Source: Mesostigma viride (taxonomy: Eukaryota > Streptophyta > Mesostigmatophyceae > Mesostigmatales > Mesostigmataceae). From it: 64,000 nt of DNA. Shown here piece by piece: positions 1-11,100 of the stretch (its first letter is position 1; the number at the start of each line of letters is the position of its first letter). The stretch spans positions 5,531,412 through 5,595,411 of the forward strand of contig RPFO01000065.1 of NCBI GenBank assembly GCA_009746045.1, read 5' to 3'. Below the pieces are notes generated by a model. It had not been told where the DNA came from, searched no databases, and saw only the letters and a list, made by a program, of their open reading frames with translations. A program made the translations under genes and the position numbers.

Positions 1-1234
1 CCACAATGATGGGGAAACATAACTGCATCATCACACTGCCCTTACATGGCACCTATGTGCAGGTGCCAGCTTGTCCATGCACGTAGGTAACGTGGTACGG
101 ATACCCTACGCAAGGCATACATTATAGGAGGCAGCCACCAACAAACTAGTGACGTTGAGCCTATTTCAGCCTGCCCTAGCAAGGATAAACTAGGCCTAAG
201 CTGCTATAGCTTGCCAGGTGATGGCCAGCACACCTGGTGGCACATGCTGTCAATGGGAAGCTTTTACTCACCAGTTACGTGCTTGATGATGCCACAGAGA
301 CCAGCCAACTGCCTCACAATCATGCAATATGTGTATGGGAAATGTATAACAAACATATATGGAGGTATTCAAACCCATACAGCATCTAAAACTTATCACC
401 ATCACACTGTGGCAGGTCAACTGACTGAGGGAAGCATCTAAGAAGGGTGTTTTAGAAAGGGGCCCTGGAGGCCAGGGTCAAGAAAGAGCATGAATAATGC
501 AAAAAGAATGTGCTACACAAGCTAGAACATATATATAAATGTCAAACATCGATAGGAAAACGATGCTGAAGCTTTACCAGGCATGGATGGCGTTACCTTG
601 GCCCAGGCGGTGGCCGCAAAATGGCGCATTTCGGCACACCAAAGTTGTGCAGCATGGTCGCTAGATTCGGCGATTTCTTGCCACCCTTGCACGTTTATGA
701 CTACTATGTATCATAATAAGTACAAAGAAACCAATATATCCTTTAAAATACGCCGTAAAGGTATTGCTGTCAACGTTTCTATCGTCCGGCCTGATCGCAG
801 TTTTTTCCAGCAAGAACGCTGCCGACACCTATCAAATGGCATTCCCGCGAACCAAAAATTGGCCTGTAGCATCTTTAGGACGTATAAAATCAATTCCCTA
901 AGTTTGGCCAGAAAATTCGAACGCAAACGTAAATGCCGCCATGCGTGGGCGCAAGCCGCCATGGCCAGGTCGTCGTTTTCCGGAATGCACGTTTTACGTG
1001 AAAAAGTACCCTGACCCCTTGTACTTTGAACGACCAGAACACCTCTATAACTTTGTCAGAAGTATGCGAACCCTAGTACCATGCTGTGAGGAAAATTATA
1101 AACTTTCGATCTTCTCAGCTAAACGTTTCCTAATTCTCAATAGTTTTCGCGCAATTTGGTCCCCCGCGGAGCAGCCGATGCATCGGCTGCAAGTCAATTT
1201 TTGGCGGAAAATCGGCTGCAAGACCAATGAGGGG
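1..1234 (+). mobile_element. piggyBac-like non-autonomous element, 5' cut by window edge
   Basis: The sequence matches the complete inner element at 3818-5506, starting at the equivalent of about position 4280. About 460 bases of its left end therefore lie outside the window. The right end reads ccaatgaggggttaa, a one-base variant of the family terminus CCATTTAGGGG, followed by a TTAA target at 1235-1238. Only short open frames are present and none resembles a transposase, so movement would need a transposase from elsewhere. Family assignment rests on TTAA duplications and the CCCCTAAATGG ends seen in the complete copies. Confidence 0.75.
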
Positions 1235-1242
1235 TTAAGTAC

Positions 1243-1488
1243 ATGGCTGACAAGCTGTCGTTCCTTGAATGCCGCAAGAAGCTCTCGGAGACTCGCTTCA
1301 CGTTGGACGACGACTTGACCCTGGCCCAGCAACAGCGGCGACGCGAGCTATGGCCGACCTACCTTCAGCTCCGGCAGAGCGCAAGGGGGAAGCCGGTATA
1401 CTGGAGGGGGGCGGTCATCCACGTTGACCACAAGCCCTGGCAGGCCCCCCCTGCATGCCACCTCAGACTAGGGAATATATACCAGTAG
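1243..1488 (+). pseudogene. C-terminal fragment of an L1 ORF1p-like protein
   Basis: About 70 residues match two other copies in the window (minus strand 59058-59396 and plus strand near 63020-63257). The shared core includes FTLDDDLTLAQQQRRRELWP followed by TYLQLRQ and KPVYW. From memory this pattern (hydrophobic core, acidic DL, then RR and a terminal small beta hairpin) fits the C-terminal domain of L1 ORF1 RNA-binding proteins. A 4-base difference near 1455 (ctgcatgcc against ctgcc) moves the frame past the TSD-stop end seen in the 63.2 kb copy. The RNA-binding RRM part is missing. Confidence 0.65.
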
Positions 1489-1700
1489 TGTAGATTAGTC
1501 AGGCTTAGCCTAGCATGCGGCCCACGCGCATGTGCGCCCATTATGGCCCCCATGGATGATGCCTTCAGAATTTAGCCACGCCCTGCCTATAATAGGACCC
1601 CCATGGATATGTCGCATTAAGAATTTAGCCATGCTATGCCATGCAGAGAGATGCTCTGTGTCGAGAAGCTGGCCATGCCCTAGCTCTTGTATAGCCATGA

Positions 1701-1914
1701 TAGTTATTATAAATAGTGACGGAACCTTTTTGCCACTTGGCAATTAGGTCCGTCACTATTTATCCGGCGAAAACCACTCGCCGGCATCTATTCCGCGTTA
1801 AGTTCACGTGAACGTGGCGCGGAATTGATGCCGGCGAGTGGTTTTCGCCGGATAAATAGTGACGGACCTAATTGCCAAGTGGCAAAAAGGTTCCGGCACT
1901 ATTTATAATAACTA
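1701..1914 (+). mobile_element. palindromic MITE, left copy
   Basis: This 214-base element is a near-perfect inverted repeat running from tagttattataaatagtgac to its complement ataactaa at the right. The centre is gttcacgtgaac. Each arm also holds its own smaller hairpins: tgccacttggca, a gtgacgga/tccgtcac pair, and ccggcga/tcgccgg. The only arm mismatch I see is ccggcact against ccgtcact near 1895. It has no coding capacity. Its left flank ends ccatga, which matches the empty site at 63.48 kb. Confidence 0.9.
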
Positions 1915-1935
1915 AGACCTCGTAAGTCGGGGGTT

Positions 1936-2107
1936 GCACGTCATGGGGATGCACGTGCCCTGGTGCACCTAGAGCAAGGGTCCTTTACATCCCCACCCTT
2001 GCAGGAAGTAGCTTAGGATGTATGATAGGCCATATGCCCCATCTCACGGGCTATGTGCTACATATACTCCCAACGGAGTTATGTTACAATTCAATTCAAT
2101 TCAATTC
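1936..2107 (+). mobile_element. short LINE 3'-end insertion with 12-bp target duplication
   Basis: This segment carries the same 3' untranslated region as the LINE ends at 2560-2728 and 63540-63838, but finishes in a repeated attca tail instead of AATT. It is flanked by perfect copies of aagtcgggggtt at 1924-1935 and 2108-2119, the expected target-site duplication of a reverse-transcribed insertion. It lies between the two MITEs, so it could have been carried with them. Confidence 0.8.
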
Positions 2108-2140
2108 AAGTCGGGGGTTCGAATCCCTGTGGTGACACAG
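2104..2140 (+). other. tRNA T-arm-like sequence (B box), fragment
   Basis: The stretch gtcgggggttcgaatccc holds a GGTTCGAATCC B-box and a possible T-stem of G against C. Removing the LINE insertion joins it to agacctcgtaa at 1915-1925. No D-arm or A box is evident upstream and I could not build a full cloverleaf. It may be a remnant of a tRNA-derived SINE rather than a tRNA gene. Confidence 0.3.
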
Positions 2141-2295
2141 GTATTTCCGAATACCGGAAGGATTGTGATACCAGAAGGCCAAACGAAAGTGCCAGAAGGG
2201 AAAATATGCCCGGTTGGAATATCGTTAAGGCGAGATTCGGTACTGCAGTAGGCATTAGCGGTACGATAGATATCGGCCCCCACACTACGACGTTT

Positions 2296-2509
2296 TAGTT
2301 ATTATAAATAGTGACGGAACCTTTTTGCCACTTGGCAATTAGGTCCGTCACTATTTATCCGGCGAAAACCACTCGCCGGCATCAATTCCGCGCCACGTTC
2401 ACGTGAACTTAACGCGGAATAGATGCCGGCGAGTGGTTTTCGCCGGATAAATAGTGACGGACCTAATTGCCAAGTGGCAAAAAGGTTCCGTCACTATTTA
2501 TAATAACTA
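2296..2509 (-). mobile_element. palindromic MITE, right copy (inverted)
   Basis: Same length and sequence as the copy at 1701-1914 but in the opposite orientation. The asymmetric centre (ccacgttcacgtgaacttaa here) is the reverse complement of the left copy's centre. The right flank starts tgatgatcttccccc. Together with the left copy it encloses 381 bases of unrelated DNA, giving a composite-transposon layout. Confidence 0.9.
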
Positions 2510-2728
2510 TGATGATCTTCCCCCAGTGACATGACATACTCCCCCTTAGCGGGGCATAGTGTGAAGATCATGAGGGTGCAGGTGCCCTGGTGCACCTAGA
2601 GCAAGGGTAGCTTACATTCCCACCCTTGCAGGAAGTAGCCCAGAATGTATTAAAAGCCAGATATGCCCCTTCTCAGGGATATGTGCTACATGTACTTCCA
2701 ACGGAGACTTATGTTTCTAATTAATTAA

Positions 2729-2984
2729 GGAGACAATATTATTATGTATGAAACGATATTTACTACGTATAAAATCTTTATAAAATATTCTGATTATAAA
2801 ATTTTATATATAAATTTTTTTGGGAGCTGCCCCCCCGCATGCGCACCCCCCACCCCCCCCACCCCCAAATTCGGGGGGGGGGGTCAGGGGCCAAGACCCC
2901 CGGTCCCCCTCCCGCCCCCCCCCCCCGGAAACGGGGGGCCGGGGGGTGGTATACACTAGCTCCGTGAGTGTCGCGGATAGCCAG
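2729..2984. other. AT-rich then poly-C/poly-G tract, no gene seen
   Basis: About 90 bases of AT-rich DNA (2729-2818) give way to runs of C and G up to 14 long, including complementary blocks cccccaaattcggggg and ccccggaaacgggg that could form hairpins. No coding or known element was recognised. The homopolymer runs are also places where consensus error is likely. Confidence 0.5.
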
Positions 2985-3148
2985 TTAACCCCTAAATGGC
3001 CTTGCTGCCGATTTTCCGCCAAAAATCGAGTTCCCGGCAGCCGATGCACCGGCCCCTTCTCGGGGGACCAGATTTCTGGCCACCCTTGCACGTGGTTTAC
3101 TACTGCTATGTATCATAAAAACTAAAAAGAAACCAATATATCCTTTAA

Positions 3149-6100
3149 CCCCTAAATGGTCTTGCTGCCGATTTTCCGCCAAAAATCGAGTTCCAGCCGA
3201 TGCATCGGCCCCTTCTCGGGGGACCAGATGCCGCGAAATCTATTGAGAATTAGGAAAAGTTTAGCTGAGAAGATCGAAGGTTTATAAAATTCTTCACAGC
3301 ATGGTACTAGGGTTTGCATACTTTTGACAAAGTTATAGAGGTGTTCTGGCCGGTCAAAGTACAAGGGGTCAGGGTACTTTTTCACGTACAACGTGCATTC
3401 CGGAAAACGACGACCTGGCCATGGCGGCTTGCGCCCACGCATGGCATTTACGTTTGCGTTCGAATTTTCTGTCCAAACTTAGGATATTGATTTTAAACGT
3501 CCTAAGGATCATACAGGCCAATTTTTGGTTCGCGGGAATGCCATTTGATAGGTGTCGGCAGCGTTATTGCTGGAAAAAAACTGCGATCAGGCCGGACGAT
3601 AGAAACGTTGACAGCAATACCTTTCCGGCGTATTTTAAAGGATATATCGGTTTCTTTTTACTTTTTATTATGATACATAGTAGTCGTAAACGTGCAAGGG
3701 TGGCCAGAAATCGCCGAATCCAGCGACCATGCTGCACAGCTTTGGTGTGCCGAAATGCGCCATTTTGCGGCCACCGCCTGGGCCAAGGTAACGCCATCCA
3801 TGCCTGGTAAAGCTTAACCCCTAAATGGTCTGAGATCCTGCCGATAAATCGGCTGGATCTTCACAATTTTGCAAACCAGATGCCATCCAACCTACCCATA
3901 TCCAATGGCTGTCCTTGGGGGCCAAGCATGTCCATGAGTTGCCCTTCGGGTTGGTATATCACAACCTCACATATATGCAGGGTAGGCCATATATAACTGC
4001 CGTCAAAGTCAGGGGGGTCAAGACGCGCGTTTTCATTTTTGGTAGAATGTGCATTTTGAATTATGTTATAAGACCTAGGCACCTACCACTTCAGGGATGA
4101 TAAACAACTAGTTGCTGAACAGTTTGAGCCATTGGGGTCATCATTTGGGTGGGTATACCAGCAGTTACACCCAGTACAGCCCATAGGGGTACCGTTGGTA
4201 AAAAGCAACCAAGGGGGTAAGGGTGGGCATACTACCTACTAATATGGCCATCAACCATGCCAAACAATACATTTCCCTTCCACAATGATGGGGAAACATA
4301 ACTGCATCATCACACTACCCTTACATGGCACCTATGTGCAGGTGCTACCTTGTCCATGCACGTAGGTAACGTGGTACGGATACCCTACGCAAGGCATGCA
4401 TTCTAGGAGGCAGCCACCAACAAACTAGTGATGTTGAGCCTATTTCAGCCTGCCCTAGCAAGGATAAACTAGGCCTAAGCTGCTATAGCTTGCCAGGTGA
4501 TGGCCAGCACACCTGGTGGCACATGCTGTCAATGGGAAGCTTTTACTCACCAGTTACGTGCTTGATGATGCCACAGAGACCAGCCAACTGCCTCACACTC
4601 ATGCAATATGTGTATGGGAAATGTATGACAAACATATATGGAGGTATTCAAACCCATACAGCCTCTAAAACTTATCACCATCACCCTGTGGCAGGCCAAC
4701 TGACTGAGGTAAGCATCTAAGAAGGGTGTTTTAGAAAGGGGCCAGGCCAGGGTCAAGAAAGAGCATGAATAATGCAAAAAGAATGTGCTACACAAGCTAG
4801 AACGTATATATAAACGTCAAACATCGATAGGAAAACGATGCTTAAGCTTTACCAGGCATGGATGGCGTTACCTTGGCCCAGGCGGTGGCCGCAAAATGGC
4901 GCATTTCGGCACACCAAAGTTGTGCAGCATGGTCGCTGGATTCGGCGATTTCTGGCCACCCTTGCACGTTTACGACTAGTATGTATCATAAAAAGTACAA
5001 AGAAACCGATATATCCTTTAAAATACGCCGGAAAGGTATTGCTGTCAACGTTTCTATCGTCCGGCCTGATCGCAGTTTTTTCCAGCAAGAACGCTGCCGA
5101 CACCTATCAAATGGCATTCCCGCGAACCAAAAATTGGCCTGTATGATCTTTAGGACGTATAAAATCAATATCCTAAGTTTGGTCAGAAAATTCGAACGAA
5201 AACGTAAATGCCATGCGTGGGCGCAAGCCGCCATGGCCAGGTCGTCGTTTTCCGGAATGCACGTTGTACGTGAAAAAGTACCCTGACCCCTTGTACTTTG
5301 ACCGGCCAGAACACCTCTATAACTTTGTCAGAAGTATGCAAACCCATATACCATGCTTTAGAGTATTTTATAAACTTTCGATCTTCTCAGCTAAACGTTT
5401 CCTAATTCTCAATAGTTTTCGCGGCATTTGGTCGCCCGAGAAGGGGCCGATGCATCGGCTGGAACTCGATTTTTGGCGGAAAATCGGCCGCAAGACCATT
5501 TAGGGGTTAAGCATCGTTTTCCTATCGATGTTTGACATTTATATATACGTTCTAGCTTGTGTAGCACATTCTTTTTGCACTATTCATGCTCTTTCTTGAC
5601 CCTGGCCTGGCCCCTTTCTAAAACACCATTCTTAGATGCTTCCCTCAGTCAGTTGACCTGCCACAGGGTGATGGTGATAAGTTTTAGAGGCTGTATGGGT
5701 TTGAATACCTCCATATATGTTTGTTATACATTTCCCATACACATATTGCATGAGTGTGATGCAGTTGGCTGGTCTCTGTGGCATCATCAAGCACGTAACT
5801 GGTGAGTAAAAGCTTCCCATGATTGACAGCATGTGCCACCAGGTGTGCTGGCCATCACCTGGCAAGCTATAGCAGCTTAGGCCTAGTTTATCCTTGCTAG
5901 GGCAGGCTGAAATAGGCTCAACACCACTAGTTTGTTGGTGGCTGCCTCCTAGAATGCATGCCTTGCGTATGGTGTCCGTACCACGTTACCTACGTGCATG
6001 GACAAGGTGGCACCTGCACATAGGTGCCATGTAAGGGCAGTGTGATGATGCAGTTATGTTTCCCCATCATTGTGGAAGGGAAATGTATTGTTTGGCATGG

Positions 6101-6543
6101 TTGGTGGCCATATTAGGAGGTCGTATGCCCACCCCTACTCCCTTGGTTGCTTTTTACCAACGGTACCCCTATTATGGGCTGTACTGGGTGTAACTGCTGG
6201 TATACCCACCCAAATGATGACCCCAATGGCTCAAACTGTTCAGCAACTAATTGTTTATCATCCCTGAAGTGGTAGGTGCCTAGGTCTTATAACATAATTC
6301 AAAATGCACATTCTACCAAAAATGAAAACGCGCGTCTTGACCCGGCCCCTGACTTTGACGGCAGTTAAACATGGCCTACCCTGCATATATGTGAGGTTGT
6401 GATATACCAACCCGAAGGGCAACTCATGGACATGCTTGGCCCCCAAGGACAGCCATTGGATATGGGTAGGTTGGATGGCATCTGGTTTGCAAAATTGTGA
6501 AGATCCAGCCGATTTATCGGCAGGATCTCAGACCATTTAGGGG
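3149..6543 (-). mobile_element. second piggyBac-like copy, minus orientation, hosting a third
   Basis: With its insertion removed (3814-5510 less one TTAA) this copy is about 1.70 kb, with TTAA at 3145-3148 and 6544-6547 and terminal CCCCTAAATGGTCT on both ends. It lies in reverse orientation inside the outermost copy at a TTAA that is intact in the inner copy. Internal frames are short (the longest about 140 codons) and match no transposase I know, so it is non-autonomous. Confidence 0.85.
3818..5506 (+). mobile_element. complete inner piggyBac-like non-autonomous element
   Basis: This 1,689-base element has 14-base inverted ends (CCCCTAAATGGTCT) and TTAA on each side (3814-3817, 5507-5510). 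Next to each end is a GCCGAT-containing patch, including the palindrome gccgataaatcggc on the left. The insertion point is exact: its host copy reads gcctggtaaagc before and gcatcgttttcc after, while the inner copy itself carries the uncut gatgcttaagctttacc at about 4840. TTAA targets and CCC...GGG ends are characteristic of the piggyBac superfamily; no transposase is encoded. Confidence 0.88.
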
Positions 6544-6766
6544 TTAAAATACGCCGGAAATGTATTGCTGTCAACGTTTCTATATCGTCCGGCCTGATCG
6601 CAGTTTTTTCCAGCAAGAACGCTGCCGACACCTATCAAATGGCATTCCCGCGGACCAAAAATTGGCCTGTATCAACTTTAGGACGTATAAAATCAATATC
6701 CTAAGTTTGGCCAGAAAATTTGAACGCAAACGTAAATGCCGCCATGCGTGGGCGCAAGCCGCCATT

Positions 6767-7810
6767 AATTAATTAATTAGACTCGTGCTCCAGTTGGGGA
6801 GTCACGGAGCATTAACCCCGATGGATGGATGGGTGGGTGCAAACAGTCCCACCGGTCTAATCTATCTACATCAGCTACACACTATATACATCCATCTAAG
6901 AGCATTCTAACTACAACATCTATCTAGACAGCCGCACGCTGCCCTAGGGGAGCTATCTGGCGTGCCTCCCACGGGATTGCACACGCGGGCACTTCCCCAC
7001 TAGGGGGGGCTCGTTGTCCTCTATGACCTGGGCCCACTTGGCCTTGTCCATCATCTTCTTCCAAATCACGGAGAGGCCTAGGCCCCCCATATCCTGATCT
7101 ACTAGCTGTTCTTTGAAGGTGCGGGCCCTGCGGCGTCTAACATCACTGGGCCCGGCCCACGTCAGGAGGTGCCGGCCAGGCTGGGCTGGTCGCAGTCCTG
7201 CGGGGGGGGCCCGTGAGGTGTCTACCTGGTTGGTGCGAGCTAGGTGCCCTACTAGCTGCAGGCGTCACTGCTTAATGGTGCTGGTGATATAGGGCATGCC
7301 CTGGTACAGGTCCTCATTGCGGACGTGAGCAGCATATATATCCTACTCTGAAAATGGAACGCAGCATGTTGGTGACCGCGCCGTCCAGCTTGCGGGCCAT
7401 GCAGGTCGGCGGTGAGGGTCCACGTCTCGGCCCCACTATACGTGAGAACAGCCGGAAGGACGAGGACCTTGAACAGGTCCTGTTTCTCTATCTTGCCCAG
7501 GGGCTTGCGCCACAGGGCCCGGCGGGTACTGGCGTAAAGCGTGCCAGGCGAGGGAGATGCGATGGTCCACATCAACCTCGCAGCTGGGGAGCAGGCTGCC
7601 CAGCAGCTTGACGCGCGGTCCCGATACATGACTCGAGAGCCGTCGAGGAGATAGAGGGGCGGCGGTGAGTTGGTGAGCCCAACCGCCAGGGCCTCTGTCT
7701 TCTTGCTGACCTCAAGCCCCACTGCACGGGCCTCGGCGATAGCCAGGCAGTACTCAAGCCATACTCTGCACGTGCTCAGTGTCCTCGAAGAGGGTGGCGG
7801 TGTCGTCTGC
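6767..7810 (-). pseudogene. 5'-truncated non-LTR reverse transcriptase, minus strand
   Basis: Read on the minus strand, the piece begins at a reverse-transcriptase catalytic box (MADDTATLFEDTEHVQ, equivalent to the YADD box). It continues through GLEVSKKTEALAVG, then LLDGSRV, RRALWRKPLGKIEKQDLFKV, VLPAVL and GAETWTLTADL, and ends in a 3' region with an aattaattaatt tail at the low-coordinate end. These motifs are typical of L1-like LINEs after the palm domain. Several frameshifts and stops break it. It is inserted in the outermost piggyBac-like copy, with GCCAT on both sides as a possible target duplication. Confidence 0.75.
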
Positions 7811-8067
7811 CATGGCCAGGTCGTTGTTTTCCGGAATGCACGTTGTACGTGAAAAAGTACCCTGACCCCTAGTACTTTGACCGGCCAGAACACCTCTATA
7901 ACTTTGTCAAAAGTATGCAAACCCTAGTACCATGCTGTGAAGAAAATTATAAACGTTCGATCTTCTCAGCTAAACTTTTCCTGATTCTCAATAGATTTCG
8001 CGGCGCCTTGTCCATTTTCGCGGTCAAAAGTGGCCTTAGCCCAGGTTACGCCTTCAAATTGGGCCAT

Positions 8068-8182
8068 ACCCGGGTTAAGTTACGGTGGCACCCAGGCTTA
8101 AGTTACGGTCGCCGCCCAAACTTCGGCGTCGTAACTTAACGCGGGTACGTAACCTTAAGAATCGTAACTTAACGCGGGTATG
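8068..8182. repeat. hairpin mini-repeat with GTTAAGTTACG arms
   Basis: The arms read ttaagttacggtcgccg and cggcgtcgtaacttaa around a short loop (8099-8140), with further half copies at 8071-8085 and 8163-8180. The same hairpin occurs at 59676-59730, and a lone half at 61808-61830. No coding capacity. Conserved arms around a variable loop suggest a small foldback element or a structured transposon remnant. Confidence 0.65.
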
Positions 8183-11100
8183 ACTGTAGATCAAATAATT
8201 TTCGACAGCTCTTTTCGCAGTTGCATCCGTCATGAAAAACTGCTACAGTAGGCAAATGTGTTTATGTACTTTCAGCTTCTCAAGATTCGGTCACAATTTT
8301 CCAGAAGAGCTGGCTGACACCATAAGGGTCACTATAGCCTAACCAGCCTGTACGAGACGGCTTGACGGGGTCCAGGCGGGGGTTGAAACTTTCGTGGCCG
8401 GAGGTCCCATGTCCGCTATCCAGTTACCCTCTGCCCATCGACGCAGCCTGCAATTTCACGTACTAACTTCTCTGCCATTAGCCCTCATGGGTGTCACCTT
8501 TCTCTATTTAAATATCCGGTAGGATACGCACGAAAATATTTTACCGCATAATTGCCAGCAACTGGTCACTGGTCAGTGGTCACCCAGTCCTCCCTAGGCT
8601 AATTAATTGAAGCCCCAACGTCTTGCGATAACGTGGCCGGCTTTCGCGCTGGGGACTGCAACGCCTACGGCTGAAGGAAGGGAATTCGGATGCTCGAGGG
8701 CGCTACTTCGTAGAAAGGCTGCAGTCGCTTCTACTGTACACCGTAAGTGCATTGAGGTAATACGCGAATAAGAAACAGCGGGTAAAGAAGCTTAAAAGCT
8801 GCCTCTTCAATTGCATGCGAAACACATGATCTGACGTGTACGACTAAAAAAAGTAGGATGCCGGACATGGCAGCCCGAGGAGCAGCACTGCAACATACTT
8901 GCACCACGTTTACTGGCCATGGGCATCCAGCCTCGTCACTTGCTGGGTATAGCTTGACCTGTCCTGTGATGGCTACGTCGTAATGCCAGCTTCCGGCCCC
9001 CTTCCCATCAAAGTTCGTAGTGCGTTAGCTCCATTCCCGCGCGTCTCGGCTCGGCAAGGGCATGGAAAATGCGGCTAAAACCACAAGGGGACTTCAGATC
9101 AAATTCAAGACCCGTGATCGCTTTAGGGTGAAAATTGCATGGATGTTTTTGCTGGCTTCGCCTGTAGATTCCTTCTGGGATGTTGCTCAGCATGCCAGGA
9201 AACGTAGCGCTTGGCAGGTGCATGACCTCCCCGAAAGATAACGTATGTAACGTACCACATTGGGGTGCCATCTGCTGATAACTGTTAATTGCCCATACCC
9301 GTAAACCGTCCGCGCATCTGCCGTGGCGGCAATTTGGGACAGTCACTATAATTTGAACAGATGAACGAGGAATGTTATGGCGTCAGCCCATGAGGGAAAC
9401 AAGCCAGGGAATGCCTTCTGGCGCGTAATTTGACCTTTCAGTAACATGGCGGCATCCAATCCCCGCCTTTGCCGTCGTCGTCGGTCGCCGCGGTAGTTTT
9501 GCCTGCTTGCATGGCCGGCGCGGGGCAACCATATTCTGTCGGGTGCTCGGTGTACTTGGAATTGGTTGCCATGATTATTGTCAATGCTGGCCGCCAACTA
9601 CACCCGACCCTGGACATTGCATCAGTTAATGAAATGTGATCTTCCTGCAATCTTGCCGTATGTTGGATCTGCAGGTGTTGAGACTGCTGGTCATCCGTGC
9701 CTTCCCTTGCTGCTGGTCCCCACTGTACCTGAAGCCATGTACGCCTGCAGGGTGGCTACGCCGTTGCTACTGTGCACTACACATTTTTAGCAGACTGTCT
9801 ACTCTATGTTTCTGCACTCCCTCCCTATGTCCCAAGGCCGAGTTTCTGTACCACCCTGCCCAGCAGTCGCCACGCAGCCAATGCCCGTGGGCTATCAACT
9901 TGTGTTATCGACTTGTATTGTACACGTCTGTCTGTCTAGGAGTTCTAAACCTTTATCAGTGGCACGATTGTAGCATCATGATGCCGATGTCAACCATGCC
10001 AATCCCAGGGGCATGCCGTTTCCATGATTAGTTGGCCGCTTTGGTCGGTCCAAACTGCTTTCCTGTGTTTAAATTGCTTGGCACACTATGTTATAGGTAC
10101 TTGCTATTATAGGTACTTGCTATTATAGGTCCTTGCTATTATAGGTACTTGCTATGATAGGTAATTGCTTGGCAAACTATACTATAGGTATGGTTTGTAC
10201 CATGAAAGGAACAGGTTGCGAACTGGGTCCTTCCTCACCCAACTTGGAAGTGTATGGCTGTGTACTTCAAGTTCCACTAACCTTGTAATGCCGGTCCCTG
10301 TATTCACCAGGGATAGCTCGTCTGCTTGGCTCTTTTCGTGCATAAAACAGGACTCAAGTCGTAATTGTTTTGCACATGCGATGGTTGCGTGTGTTCTCCC
10401 TGTAGGAGTGTATTCTAGCACGTAGTCGTCTGTGGCATCGTAGTGACATGGGCCACCGCTATCCCATGCGGAGTGCTGCCAGGTCTGATGGCCATCGTCA
10501 GCATAGGTGACCCCTTGTCTTTTTCTGTTTTTTGGCCAGCAACGTGCCGAGCGTATTTTGTCGTTCCTCCGCCCAAGTGTTCATGGCCTTGAGTTCTATT
10601 GTTCAATTTATCTGGGCAAGTAGCTAGCAGCCAAACGTGCTCATGTGGTAGTGATGGGTGATCAATCTCGGCAAGCCCCCCAGGATGTGCTTCGCACGCA
10701 TGGTGTGCTGCAAGGACAAGTCTCCTGGCCATCATCCTCACACAAGGAAGCATGGCGGAGCACGGTGCATGCGCCGAAATGTGCCAAGGCCGCATGTGCC
10801 TTTGAGTCACCATGTGGCGTCTCAAGGGGCACACCTGCGCCTGATGTCACGCCAGAACGGCCAACAGCTTCCCTGGTGAAGCCTGGCCGCCGAGGCGAAA
10901 GGACTGGTATGTACTTTGGGCTTTCCCTTTTTCTGTGATGGGCACTTGTGGACATGCATCATTGTGACTGGCTGCTTTTACATTTTATTCTCCGCCCTTG
11001 CCCCACCTGCATCTACTTTCATGCCCACCAGCCCAGTGCCACCCACTTGCGGATGCTCTCTGGAAGCCCCTCTCCCAATTGGCCTGTCCCGGCACCCTGG

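Larger units (their letters stand above)
1239..2728 (+). mobile_element. LINE ORF1-type 3' end, interrupted by a MITE composite
   Basis: Positions 1239-1700 and 2510-2728 align with the element at 63020-63838: the end of an ORF1-like frame, a 3' untranslated region with the CCTAGAGCAAGGGTAGC segment, and a terminal taattaattaa tail. The element is 5' truncated where it meets the TTAA of the upstream piggyBac-like copy. A composite of two palindromic MITEs interrupts it at 1701-2509; the copy at 63.48 kb shows the uninterrupted site. The AATT-repeat tail recurs on other LINE pieces in the window. Confidence 0.75.
2985..8004 (+). mobile_element. outermost piggyBac-like copy, split by two insertions
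   Basis: The left piece (2985-3144) starts TTAACCCCTAAATGG, then joins directly to the element interior at gatttctggccaccc, so it is a deletion derivative. It continues at 6548-6766 and again at about 7808-8004, where it stops without a right terminus. The interruptions are the second piggyBac-like copy (3145-6547, TTAA on both sides) and a minus-strand LINE fragment (6767-7807). The continuity is clear from comparison with the complete inner copy, for example tatcctttaaaatacgcc at 4996-5035. Confidence 0.75.

Noticed and set aside
1..6600. Short frames of 60-143 codons within the TTAA elements as genes
   Set aside because: They occur on both strands, overlap each other, and change between copies by frameshift; no transposase motif is present.
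9008..9597. Two adjoining minus-strand frames (112 and 83 codons) as a gene
   Set aside because: No recognisable domain, no splice or codon signal, and no second copy to show conservation.
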